A DNA stretch of 64,000 nucleotides from Sycobia sp. Sy_11. Its lineage: Eukaryota > Arthropoda > Insecta > Hymenoptera > Epichrysomallidae. Numbering within the stretch: position 1 is the stretch's first letter; every line of letters starts with the position of its first letter. Where the stretch lies: NCBI GenBank assembly GCA_018907035.1, contig JACCIC010000167.1, forward strand, positions 992,001 to 1,056,000. Reading direction: 5' to 3'. Position numbers and translations under genes: made by a program. Below are positions 22,415 through 33,055 of the stretch, piece after piece. The notes beneath the pieces are model-generated. The model was not told where the DNA came from and ran no database searches. It saw nothing but the letters and a program-made list of their open reading frames with translations.

Positions 22415-23071
22415 GGAAGTGGGGAGAGACGGCCGCGTGCGCGAATTTGACAGTTGTAGTACGAAAGCTGCGAGAGATAAGCGCGTTCCAGACGAATTCG
22501 TTTTTCGTTTACTTCTTTTGGAAATACGCCTCGAGTTCTAATATTCCCCCTCACCACGTTCCTCATCTTCGTTGAGGGTACGAGACAGAACGCGCGTGTT
22601 TGTGCCGCGTTTGTTGCGCTGACGTAGGTGTGATCCACGTGCACCGCTGCCGAGCCCGAGCGGACGAGCGGAGTAGCCGCCTTTCCCGGCGAACCAAGGC
22701 GCGGTTGAACATGGAAGTGCTGCCAGCGGTTCCACAGACGCGTCTACACCTTACTGTAAGTGGCAGCCCGTTCTTCTCCCTATCTCTCTCTCTCTATTCT
22801 CCTCTCGCACCGTCGCCTCGGCGACCCTCGGCCTGCGCGCTTCGCGTCTTTATGCATATGTGTTGTAAAGTCACTCGATATTAAATCTACACCGATTTTA
22901 ATTCTTTCGCTTTCATATTTCGTTAGCCATCAATCCCGCATGCGATTCTTCGCCCATCAAGAACCGGCCCTCCCCCTCGCCGAAATAATTCGGGACTAAG
23001 CCCAGCCGGGCACACATATTTGCAACGGCCGTGCCTGCCGTCCTCGTGCTTGAGGCGGACGCGCGCACCGT

Positions 23072-23075
<4 letters not shown>
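22196..23075 (+). mobile_element. solo LTR I (TGTGACGG...CCGTTAC family)
   Basis: It starts TGTGACGGGGAACGCAAGC directly after a (TA)n tract and ends GCGCACCGTTACT directly before another (TA)n tract. The same sequence, moderately diverged, forms 27996-28920. Termini are TG...CA-like, with the final A mutated to T. Shared landmarks include ACACCGGCGGAGAGGT, a (GA)n tract, GGGGAGAGACGGCCGCG, TGTAAGTGGCAGCCC and GGGACTAAGCCCAGCC. No gag or pol adjoins, so it is a solo LTR. Short ORFs inside are not genes. Confidence 0.75.
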
Positions 23076-23120
<45 letters not shown>

Positions 23121-23269
23121 ATATGTAATATATTTATATTGTACGAAACGCAATGGAAGTGAATGTTCAACGTAAACAATCTGCCGTTCAAGCTTTAGAC
23201 ATCCCGATCAGAATGTTAATTAGGTTTATTATTAGGACTTAATCCTAATAAATAGAGATAGTTTAACTG

Positions 23270-23700
23270 GTTAATAAGTCAATTACATTTACTATCTTGA
23301 GCGAAGCCGAGACAATCGCTAAACTTTGAACCATGGTTGGTGTTGTACTCTTCAGCATTAAAAATCGTAATTTTAAAAATTACTTACACAACATACTAAA
23401 ACTTACTTTACTAAAACATACTTTAAATTTAGTTTATACAAAAGTATAAAATAAGGCAAGTTTGGTGTATTAGAAATTCTGATTATTTAAAAGTATTTGT
23501 AACGTAACAAATATTTTTTGCTTTTCAAATAAACCTAACTGTTTATTTCAAAGACGATTCTTTCAAAATTACAAAATATTCGTTAGTTTTAAATATGTAT
23601 GTTTTTGTTTTAAATAAATAGAATTTAAATGAATATTTGTTTTACTAAAATAAATTCACTTTTACGAAATACCCAGTTCTCCTTAAAGTTATCGCAGGTT
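23270..23700 (+). repeat. degraded Helitron-like end and dispersed repeat
   Basis: At 23296-23320 GAGCGAAGCCGAGACAATCG followed by CTAA resembles the hairpin end of the Helitron-like family. About 23495-23680 is the inverted counterpart of 6725-6905. No coding frame is supported. Confidence 0.35.
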
Positions 23701-23734
23701 TGAAAACGTTGATCTGCTTGTTAGCTGCTCCTGC

Positions 23735-23776
23735 TGCTGTCTGTCTGTGCGTGTGCGTGTGCGCGCGCGCGCGTGT

Positions 23777-23845
<69 letters not shown>
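23735..23845. repeat. (GT)n tract with flanking CG alternation
   Basis: About 110 bp of purine-pyrimidine alternating sequence, GTGCGTGTGCGCGCGCGCGC then (GT)n then GTGCGCGC. This is strongly Z-DNA-prone composition. Confidence 0.9.
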
Positions 23846-23851
<6 letters not shown>

Positions 23852-24124
23852 GTATTAGTTTAAACGTTTGCATGTGTATTGCGCATTGAAATTTAAATAA
23901 ATGACTTTTTAATGAAGGTTTAAAATCGAATTTTATTTGATTTTATAACGGACAACCGAGTACAATTACTTGCAAGTGACGGAGTGGAGTCCAAAATGAA
24001 TATTTAATATTCTAATTCTTATTCTTAGTCTTTATTAAATCTGAATTAGAATTATTTATATTTATTAATTTTACAGATTTATATATAATTATTTAGTACG
24101 TATTATATATAATTATATATATTC

Positions 24125-24169
<45 letters not shown>

Positions 24170-24213
24170 TTCATAAATATAAATAATTCTGTTCAATATA
24201 AATAGCAACATAT

Positions 24214-24850
24214 TTAAACCAAGAATGCGTATAAATGAAATAAGTTTGTTTCAGGTTGTTTGCTTTCAGGAGTGTAGTGGTGGACCCAAGTTTCGTCAAC
24301 GGTTACGAATCGACGCAAAAATTCGCTTGTATTACGCTTATATAACACCAAATTGGCTGTAGAAATGTTCTTTCGAATCAATTTTTGGTTGACTGTCAGC
24401 AAACGTGGCACCCATCCTTCACAGAGCTTTTCCATATACAACTGTTGGTACAAAATATATTGTACACATTCATATAACATCTTACAGGTCTCAGCTATCT
24501 CACGCACTTTTAATCTGCGGTCTTTCAGCAATATTTGATGGATTTTTTCGATCATATCTGGAGTTGTGACCTCACTTGTTAAACTCGGAAACTCACTGCT
24601 TAACAGTTGAATATGATGGGGAGGATGTCCCCAGTGTTAAGTCCTTCTCTTTTTTAATTTTCTTCAACGTTAACCCCTTCAAATAAAAGTATTTGATGAC
24701 AGCACGATTTTCCAGCTTGTCCATTTTTACGAAAAAAGACTTGTTCAGCGTGCTTTCAAACTTAAACTAACATGGCGATCGAAACTATAGCTACAAGCTA
24801 TCTAAGGATGGTACTATAGAACGCCACCTCAAGGTAGGCCTAGTGTCGAC
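24214..24850 (-). mobile_element. irritans-type mariner relict B, C-terminally deleted
   Basis: The minus strand starts near 24727 with MDKLENRAVIKYFYLKG. It continues, after frame changes, with MIEKIHQILLKDRRLKVREI (helix-turn-helix region), EGWVPRLLTVNQK and RRFVTVDETWVHHYTPES, which holds the first catalytic Asp. It then ends abruptly near 24214, so the second and third catalytic residues are missing. A TIR-like stretch, CCGGCCTGACCAAGAGATG, lies at about 24845 on the minus strand. It is the same lineage as relicts A (7.6 kb) and C (46.5 kb), but separately decayed. Confidence 0.8.
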
Positions 24851-25139
24851 ATCTCTTGGTCAGGCCGGAAACTTACCAATCCACCCTCGCAGAAATCAAA
24901 AAACACTTATAAAGCATAGAACTTTCATTTAATTAAAATTACTGTTAAATAGGCATGATTTTAATATATTAGCACAAAAAATATTCTACAATTAAATTAT
25001 AAATCAGTTCACTAATATAGTCATATGCCCTACTGATTGTGATAAAGGGAAACAATAATATATGTTTTTTATGTTATTTAATGTCGCTTTATTTATGCTT
25101 CCAAATATCGGTGCTTATCAGCGACGGAGGTCTACAATG

Positions 25140-25260
25140 TGTTTGTAGACAAGCACATGTAAATTCATACAGCGGTGTTTGTGTCAATAGGCCGAGACTG
25201 GGAGTTCAACTCGGATCACCAAGTTACTAGTCCTTCGCTCTAGCAATCGAGAATAATATA
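25140..25260 (-). repeat. possible tRNA-derived SINE fragment
   Basis: The minus strand reads GATTGCTAGAGCGAAGGACT, resembling an internal A box. About 35 bp later it has CGAGTTGAACTCCCAGTCTC, resembling a B box (GGTTCGANTCC with changes). The surrounding sequence cannot be folded convincingly into a tRNA by eye. The assignment is tentative. Confidence 0.3.
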
Positions 25261-25425
25261 TATTCTTAGCATATTAAGTAATGTACTTATAAATCTTATA
25301 TGTCTTATTTAAAACCTCATATAAAATATTATATAACTAAGTTAAAAATGAGATCATTGAAATAGTCAGATGTCCTGTTTATAATGAAAGACAGCAGAAT
25401 AATAAATATATAAATATACTAGCAT

Positions 25426-25640
25426 CCCCCGTCTCGGCTTCGCTTAATAATTTTTTTTTTTTTGAGATAATAATTTAGCCGATTTCATGAAAAATTCAAT
25501 AATATCTAAGTAAAAAGCACTCTATATATAAAAATCTATATTTCTACAAATAATTGACCGTAATTTACCTATCATTGCTTCTGCACGAAAAGCTGCTTCA
25601 ATGTAGCGTCCACTTCAAAAAGTTTATGTTTTACCAACCA
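25426..25640 (-). repeat. Helitron-like element fragment with 3' end
   Basis: Read on the minus strand it ends GAAGCCGAGACGGGGGATG then CTAG followed by T. This parallels the palindrome-loop copy, which ends GAAGCCGAGACGCGGGATG then CTAA. Upstream, CTTAGATATTATTGAAT and TGAAATCGGCTAAATTATT match that copy, and GTGGACGCTACATTGAAGC matches the 15.6-kb copy. A poly-A insertion has degraded one side of the hairpin. Confidence 0.5.
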
Positions 25641-26263
25641 TTTGTTTTATTTGTTTATGTTTCACCGTTCACATGCTCCAGAGTACGGAGAGTATCATCT
25701 TCTGATGATACAAAATGTCTTGGGACGACTGCTATAGAAAGTTTAGTGTTGACTGAACATCATTTCCTACCAACTAAACACGATAGTTTAAGTCATTTTT
25801 TTAATTTAATTAAATCCGAAGTGCGCGGGATAGAAATAGAGACAGTGGAAGATTTTTCGGTGCCTGTTTTAGTTGTGGGAGATAGGACACCGCGCGTCAG
25901 ATTGCCCAAGCATAGTATGCCATTGGTGCCATCGACGCGGACGTGACGTCCTTGACGTGACATCCTACCTCAATAACCGTTTGGAATGCTGGCGTGCCAA
26001 TCATGTGGTAGACAGGAAGTAACAGGAAGAGAATGCTTCGACTGTGCTCGCACCCTAACGGCGCAGGGAAACGAGAAAACGGGAAAATGTAATAGTCCCG
26101 CGACCACCGGATTACTGTCAATACGTCGTTGGGGCACAAGCTAAAGTCGAGACGTGATATGACAGAAGCAGTAGAAAGGCTGACTAGAGAACCGTTGGTA
26201 AAGTGGAAGAATACAGGAGTGCTGTATGGAGAACAAAGGGCTGTCGAGACCGCCGCCTAAATT
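25641..26263. other. mixed-composition DNA, unassigned
   Basis: A plus frame to 25946 has a stretch IETVEDFSVPVLVVGDRTPR with no family I recognise. The following GC-richer sequence carries no supported gene. Confidence 0.3.
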
Positions 26264-26480
26264 GTAGGTCTGATTGACACAGGGGAGTCCCCGACGAAGC
26301 ATCACACTGAGATGTGTGAGAGAAGAGAGCCGATGTGAGGATCATGAGTAGTGAGTATTAACCATTAAGTAGGTCTTATCAAAACCGGGAAGTCTCCGAC
26401 GAAGCATCGGACTGAGATGTGTGAGAGAAGAAAGCCGATGTGAGGATCGTGAGTGTCGAGTATTAACCAATGGAGTAGGC
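26264..26480. repeat. two tandem ~105-bp units
   Basis: GTAGGTCTG at 26264 recurs as GTAGGTCTT at 26369 and GTAGGCCTG at 26475. Each interval contains CCGACGAAGCATC, ACTGAGATGTGTGAGAGAAG and AGCCGATGTGAGGATC, ending AGTATTAACCA. The sequence is retroelement-like in composition but has no frame. Confidence 0.75.
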
Positions 26481-27995
26481 CTGATGAATTTGCATCATCA
26501 ACTGAGAGAATTGGAAGTTTTAAAGAATAGGATTGGAATAGAGTTGAGCCGCCGTTGTGGCTAAGTGGTACTTCCCCTGGTGGTGAACACTAAAGGTACC
26601 CCGGAGCAAAATTCAGGTGGGGAGCGGCATTGTAATGGATGGAGAGTGAGACTTGGACCAGGAAACTCTCGACGCCACATCCGACCGAAGAAAATCCAAG
26701 AGTAGAGACCGTGGTTGAGTGAGACCACGTTGTAAAGGTGAGAGTATGGCTGGGAGGGACCGTAAGCATCTTGAAGCTTGCTTCCCGATACGGGAACCCT
26801 TCTTGAATTTCCGATCAGCTTTCCCCAACGACTTACGTGCTCAAGACGGGCTTGAGTCGGCGAAATGCGAAGGTACTCGTGTCGGAACTAAAACGGCACG
26901 TCTCCTCCCCTCGCAATGCTGGGGGTCTCAGGATCGGTCTTTAGGTTTACGGACAATTTACGTATTTTTTTCTCCTAAACCCTGCAGGTTGATCGGCCAC
27001 AGGCAGACCATCGCAGCAGCTGGTAGCCATCGTCACCTCACGGCCTGTCCGTCGAGGGTCATGACGGGAGCGGTAAGGGCGTTGGTCCGACTGCTGCTGA
27101 AGACCGTCGCTGAATATTAAGGGAGGCGCCTGGGGTGCGGAGGACCTTTAGGATTGAGGCAAGGGAGGATGAGATTGATCACAAGAGGACCTAGGGCTAA
27201 GGCAGGAACTCGTGGTCGGCACCCATCGTTGCGAGGGACGGTCGTTATTCGGAGGTAAGCTATTCACACGACGTACACTCCCCAAAGGCGAAATAAGAAA
27301 GAAGAGGGCATGAAAGAAGATAAGATCGATGGATCGGCGGACGAAGTCGTCCGCACCGATTTGTCCAGATAGACTTGTCTCCCCTCCCCTTACTTCCCCG
27401 CTCCAAGAGCCACGCATAGTCGTCTGCTGATGGACGGCGAGTTTATGTCCTAACCAATGCCACCGCATGGACTGAGTGCCAAGACGCACTCGCACAAGAA
27501 AAGAAAATAATAATAAATAAGAAAAACAAAGTGAGGTAAAGATAAAATGAATAAAAAGACAAAGTGAAGTAATGATAAAATTAATAAAAAGACAAAGTGA
27601 AGTAAAGATAAAGTGAATAATAAGATAAAACGAACAATGAACAGAAAGAAAAAAAAATACGCATAGTGCATAAATTAAATATGTAACCCTAACAACGATA
27701 GGGAGATTTGCAAAATTTAGACTTTGAAAAAAAAGATCCTTCTCGTCTCTTTGACCCGCCAGGTACTAATGATATTGTTTGTTGTATCTGCCAAGAAAGT
27801 TCACCGATTAGAGTCGCGTGGTGCCTTGCGTTACTTTTCTGAATTCCTTTTTCAGGCTCGCGGGACCCCCCCCCCCCAGTGAGACAGACTACCCAGGTAA
27901 GCAAGGTGGGGGACAAAATTCAGTTGTGTGCACGAACCCACCCCCAAGTGGAGTGGATTTCGGATCGGCTTCGTAGTATCACTATATATATATAT
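26481..27995. mobile_element. GC-rich unassigned block, partly related to the LTR at 36.6 kb
   Basis: The segment around 27390-27490 (GTCTGCTGATGGACGGCGAG, then GTCCTAACCAATGCCACCGC) matches 36735-36800 (GTCTGCTGATAGGGCGGCGA, GTCCTAACCTATGCCACTGC). Both are followed by long A/G-rich sequence built from AATGATAAA-like units (27490-27660 here). This supports a degraded LTR of the same group. The part from 26481 to 27150 is GC-rich with no motif. The 133-codon plus frame at 26719-27120 has no recognisable domain. Confidence 0.4.
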
Positions 27996-28920
27996 TGTGA
28001 CGGGGAACGCAAGCACTGCGTGCGCTTGCTTTCCCCGTCCCGTTGCTCTCTCTCTAGCCGTAGCCTGTAAATATGTGTTTGTATATTTCGATGTATAGAT
28101 GTTTATATGTTACAGTCCGACGCACAACTACACCGGCGGAGAGGTAAGTGAGAGAGAGAGAGCGGGGTGTGGGGAGAGACGGCCGCGCGCGGGACGAGTG
28201 ACAGAGAAAAATAGGAGAGCAAGCTTTCGACACGCGTTTTAGCCGGCTTTCACTCCACGCACTTGTTTTTTTTTCCTTTCGGTGTCGTGGTGGATTGTTT
28301 ACGGGAACACGCCTCGTGCTCCACATGTTTCCCCTCGCGACGTACCTCTTCTTCGGGGAGTGTACACGACCGGACGCACGTGTTTGTGCCACGGCATTCT
28401 GTGTGCGTGTAGTGCACACGCGCTGAGGACGAGTCCGAGCGGACGAACTTGTCGCCCGACCCCGTCTCCGCGGAATAACCGCCCCATCCCGGGGTTTCCG
28501 GACTGCGAAGTCGCCGCCTCTCCCGGTGAAGGAAGGTGCTGCTGCTGAACGAGGACATGCTGCGGGGTCAACGAGCGCACCTTCGACTCGCTGTAAGTGG
28601 CAGCCCCTTTTCTCTCTCTCTCTCTCTCTCTCTCTTCCCTAGCTCCGCGAGCGCCGTCGCCTCGGCGACCCTCGGTCTGCGCTCGACGCGCCTTAGCGCA
28701 CACGTAGTGTAAGATAACGGGACATTAAATCCGATTAAATTTTAAATATTCTGTCTTCTTATTCTGTGAACCGCGCAAATCCTGCATGCGAGTCTTCGCC
28801 CTTCGCGAACCGCCCCTCTCCTTTGCCGAATTCATTCGGGGCTAAGCCCAGCCAGGCACACCTTTTGCAACGGCCGTGCCCGCCGTCCTCGTGTTCGAGG
28901 CGGACACGCGCACCGTTACA
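27996..28920 (+). mobile_element. solo LTR II (same family as LTR I)
   Basis: It starts TGTGACGGGGAACGCAAGC after a short (TA)n and ends CGCGCACCGTTACA before ATATATACAT. TG and CA termini are both intact, and TGTGACGG/CCGTTACA is an 8-bp terminal inverted repeat with one mismatch. It is 925 bp. It contains GAGAGGTAAGTGAG, a perfect-looking splice donor, and a second, CTGTAAGTGGCAG, conserved in LTR I. No internal domain adjoins. TA-repeat on both sides fits insertion into a (TA)n target. Confidence 0.8.
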
Positions 28921-31466
28921 ATATATACATATATATATATAAACTTATAATTAGGCAATAAGGGCATCTAATTGTTTACTATCAGATTTATTAAGTACCG
29001 GACATTACTGGCTAAATTGAAGTTTATCCATGGTCCAAATTGTATTCCTGTCAATCGAATTTTTGGAAATCTTTTAACAAACAGTTTTTTCCTTTGTCTT
29101 TGAGGGCGAAAATTGAACTATTAATTCACAATCCTTCAAAAAAATATTATATAATCTGTTGAAATAAATATAAATACATATAATATCTTATAAATTATAA
29201 ATTATAAATTATATGTATTTATATTTTCGGCTATTCAAAACGTATGTAGTGACAATATTGAAAATTATTGACAATAAAGCTTCATTTATTGAAATTACAG
29301 TATAGACTGTAAAATGTTTTTCATGCAAAATTTAATTATTAAAAAAATATTATAAGCTCTGTGGAAGCAGGCATGACAAGTTCATACTTACTTTTTTTAA
29401 TAATAATGAATTATCAGCAAAAATAGCAGAAGAATCTTTACCTAAAAACGTCGATGATTCAAAATGATTAACTCTATTTTATGAGTCCACACGTGGACCA
29501 AATTATGTGAAAATAAACTCGTCTATTTGTAAATGATCTTATTACTTTATTAAGCTACATTTCCGTTTAAACTATTTTTTTCCAGAGTTTTAGATATATT
29601 TGTGTGAACTATACATGCTGTTATATATAGGGATGCATATAAAATGCACTTAGCCATTTGTTTTAAAGATCTATTGCTTAATGACGTTATTGTATGTATT
29701 TTTCTGTTATCTTCTATTTGCATATTCTATTTCTCTTATCTCAATCTCGATTTCGTCAATGGTGGAAAACTGTCAGTCATAACCGTTCATGGCATTTACA
29801 TGGGGAGTATAGGAAAATGCATCCCAGCATTGCCATATTTATTTATCGGCAACTCACTGGAGGCCTTTCGGAACAGACCCACTATGTCCAGACGATGCAA
29901 ACACTTACGATACTATGCTGAGGAGGTTGAAACCTTTCTGGGGTCGAGATCTTTCCTGATGACCCCGAAAACACCGCAACTCGCACTGCGCCTCAATTCA
30001 CCGTTGCAGGTGTATGTGTGTAACAAATATAAATATCTCAATCATTCGGTTCGTTGAAAAGTCGTATTTTTCTGGCAACAACTGTGTGTAAGGCATCGAG
30101 AATTGCGAGTTATACTTCGAAACATAGCCTTCAAGACACTGATGAGACATAAGGTTAGTGCAACTTAAGATATTATGCTTCGCGGCACCTACACTTGAGT
30201 TGTTTTGAGTGCCATCAATCAGTCCACCGTGTACTGAAGTGTGCGCAGATTCATTGATAGAATTGTCAATACTCAAGGCATCTATGGCGGAAATATTCGA
30301 GCAGGGCAACTGTGAGACAACAGGAGAGCTCAGTATACTATCGGACACTACAGATAAACCAGTCACCGCTTTTGAACGCTAAGCTGAAGAACTGCGGAAA
30401 CGAGTCGGCTGAGACAATGCAGCCCTACGCTCACCAAGATACATTAATAGGAATCCAATACGTGAAGGAGATGTTTTGGAATGACAGTGCAAATGTGGGA
30501 ATGGATGATTCTGAAAATATTTTATCGAGACACGCGAAATAAACAAGTGAATATTATATTATAGAATAAATCATATTTATAGAAAGACAGGAAATTAATA
30601 GAAAAAGTGATAAGTATGTAAAGAGACAGCAAGTGTTAGTAATCTTTACGGCAGCTCTCAAAAATAAGAAAAAAGCAAAAAAATACCATACACTAATAGA
30701 AGAGCCTGGAATAGATAACAAAATAATCTGTTTTGCCTGTCTGAAATAAGGCACAAAAGATACGTGCACTTGAGACATATACGAGAAGAAAATAAGTCAA
30801 GTGCTGCATGGCATGTAACCTATCAATCAAACGTGAAACCATATTGTAATATGAATGAATATCACGAGAAAAATTGAGCAATGTATTACTTTTCCGACAT
30901 TCGACTTATGTACCATATAATATTGTAAAATCAGATATTTTTTCATTTTAAATGACTGCTTTTATTTGCTTTTTTATAAAGTGTGTTTTGCATGCTCTTC
31001 CCTAGCTCTAGACAATCCGACGTGATGCCAGTACTACAAGATAAATGAGTTAATATGCTACTTAATTGTTCGTCATGAGCAATATTTGCATGTTCCACAT
31101 TTCAGAGAATTGAAGTATCCAATTTTAGAGTTTTGAAATCTATTGTTTTCGATCATTTAGCTAATTTGCAGAAGTAATGTAATACAAAGTTCCAAATTGC
31201 ATATATAGAAATTTTTACATTATAATAACTGAATATTATATACAAAACTTGAAGATACTGTTTTCTATTTAATGTAGATAAATAAAATGTAAAGTCTGAG
31301 CAGTGTAATATTTACTTGTCGCTTAGCATGTTAACTCACAGCCCAAAAAACTGTATTATAACGTACTACTCCAATCTAAAATTCTTATACAAATGAAAAA
31401 TAAAATCAAGCATTTGATAAATATAAATTCCACAAAGTGTATTCACTATGTGTTTCGTAAATACTA
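28921..31466. other. AT-rich intron, unassigned
   Basis: Frames of 120-137 codons at 29644-30057 (plus) and 29998-30366 (minus) overlap on opposite strands and show no known motif. The 29.7-30.55 kb stretch is of more balanced composition than its flanks and could be a decayed element. I cannot classify it. Confidence 0.35.
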
Positions 31467-32751
31467 TTAGGAGTGTGAATAAGTCGTTCCCGTTTTTTGT
31501 AAGAGATGGCGCCACCAATACTGTGCGAGTATTCAATGGTTACATATGTCATAATCAAAGCTTATTCATATGTCAACAATTCCATACTAACACATTAGTT
31601 AAAATTTTTTCGCATCATAAATTTTTGATATCGTGAAAATATCGAAATTTGAGCCGAGTCGACGTCATTTGCGGGAAGTTTCACTTTATTGGTTCAATTT
31701 GAACAAATCTGCTGCCGAGACGCATCGATTGCTTCAGGAGGCTTATGGAGAAGGTTGAGTCGATGATTCAAGTGTTCGTGGATGGTTTCGACGCTTCAAA
31801 AGCGGTGATTTCGACGTGGAAAACAAGGAGCGTTCCGGGCGGCCGCAAATCTTTGAAGATCGAGAATTGGCGACTTTGCTTGCTGAAGATTCTTGTCAAA
31901 CGCAAGAAGAACTTGCTGAAGCATTGGGAGTTGACCGAACAACCATTTCCAAGCGTTTGAAAGCCACGGGAATGATCCAAAAGCAAGGAAATTGGGTGCC
32001 GTACGAACTGAAGCTGAGAGACGTCGAACGGCGTTTTTTCACTTGCGAACAGCTGCTTCAGCGACATAAAAGAAAGGGTTTTCTGCATCGTATCGTGACT
32101 GGCGATGAAAAGTGGATACGTTACGATAATCCGAAGCGAAGAAAATCATGGGGACTACCCGGCCATGCATCATCATCGACGGCCAAGCCAAATATTCATG
32201 GCGCCAAGCTCATGCTCTGTATATGGTGGGGCCAGCTGGGTGTGGTTTACTATGAGCTTCTGAAACCGAATAAAAGGATCACAGGCGAGGTCTATCGACG
32301 ACAATTGATGCGTTTGAGCCGCGCACTGCGAGAAAAACGGCCACAATACTCCGACAGGCACGACAAAGTTATTTTGCAACATGACAATGCTCGCCCACAT
32401 GTTGCACCGCCGGTGAAAACATACTTAGAAACGCTCAAATGGGAAGTCCTACCCCACCCGCCGTATAGTCCAGACGTTGCTCCGTCTGATTACCATCTCT
32501 TCAGATCGATGACGCATGGCCTGGCTGACCAGCACTTCCATTCCTACGAGGAAGCCAAAAAATGGGTGGATGACTGGATAGAGGCCAAACCGGTCGAATT
32601 TTTTCGCAACGGGATTCGTATGTTGCCAGAAAGATGGGAAAAAGTTGTAGCTAGCGATGGCCAATACTTTCAATAATTCATTTGTAACCATTTTTTCACA
32701 ATAAAGGCTCAAAATTTGAAAAAAACGGGAAAGACTTATTCACATACCTGA
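31467..32751 (+). mobile_element. Mos1-like mariner copy 3, full length (1285 bp)
   Basis: Both TIRs are present, with TA at 31465-31466 and 32752-32753. Compared with copy 2 the left TIR has AAGTCGTTCC for AAGTCTTTCC. It lies only 230 bp upstream (in gene sense) of the trc start-codon exon, in the large intron, antisense to trc. Nearly identical by eye to copy 2, so the insertion is recent. Confidence 0.96.
31639..32676 (+). pseudogene. mariner transposase copy 3: start and HTH broken, catalytic domain open
   Basis: The start codon is ATA at 31639-31641 instead of ATG, and codon 40 is TGA (31756-31758) where the family has TGT. From about codon 60 to the stop at 32674-32676 the frame is open. 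TGDEKW, HDNARPH and APSDYH are all intact, and codon 263 is TTA (Leu). Any product would therefore lack the DNA-binding region but keep a full DD34D domain. No good internal ATG lies near the domain edge. I treat it as dead. Confidence 0.9.
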
Positions 32752-32978
32752 TAATTATGCAAATTATAATGAAAATAATGCATCACTAATAGAGCATATT
32801 ATATTCAAAAAGAAAAAAACAATTAAATTTTTATATATACGTTGCCAAGATCAACTCATTCTCCGTCCTTGACAATATAAAGTAAATTTTATCCCGGCTA
32901 AAAATAGAAATTGAAATATTTTACATTAAATTAATTTTTAAATCTAATTAAGAATTTTATACTAAAATAATAACTGAC

Positions 32979-33055
32979 CTTTGCTTTTGTGGCTTTATCA
33001 AGTGTATGTCCACTAAATCGAACTGTATTATCTGGAATTGACATATCTAATGGAC
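32979..33055 (-). CDS. trc: tricornered kinase, exon with the likely start codon
   Basis: The minus strand shows acceptor ATTTTAG|G at 33056/33055, then 11 nt, then an ATG at 33044-33042. It opens MSIPDNTVRFSGHTLDKATK and ends KAK at donor AAG|GTCAGT. The 22 codons match the extreme N-terminus of insect NDR kinases, where this peptide directly precedes VTLENYY. That continuation is found, in phase 0, only at 1022, so the intron between them is about 31,956 bp. The exon begins with an acceptor rather than a promoter, so at least one further 5' exon must exist upstream. The 11 nt before the ATG are open (GPLD when joined to the exon at 61935-62059), so this ATG could be internal in a longer isoform. 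Confidence 0.93.

Larger units (their letters stand above)
1023..32978 (-). other. giant trc intron (about 32 kb) filled with transposons
   Basis: The two flanking exons are consecutive in the NDR kinase protein, so everything between is one intron. It holds mariners of two subfamilies, a Ty3/Gypsy relict, a Penelope fragment, Helitron-like ends, LTRs, a long inverted repeat and many microsatellites. I see no convincing host coding exon inside it apart from the unexplained exon-like ORF at 19518-19694. Donor GTCAGT and acceptor TTTACTTTAG are ordinary. Confidence 0.85.

Noticed and set aside
26264..26480. CRISPR-like repeat array
   Set aside because: Only two to three long units without short regular spacers, in a eukaryotic intron.
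22196..28920. A single 6.7-kb LTR retrotransposon bounded by LTR I and LTR II
   Set aside because: The DNA between has a mariner relict, a Helitron-like end and no gag or pol, and each LTR has TA repeats on both sides, which fits two solo LTRs better.
29644..30366. Possible host exon or transposase at 29.6-30.4 kb
   Set aside because: Overlapping frames on both strands, no recognised motif and no clear splice pair; recorded as unassigned only.
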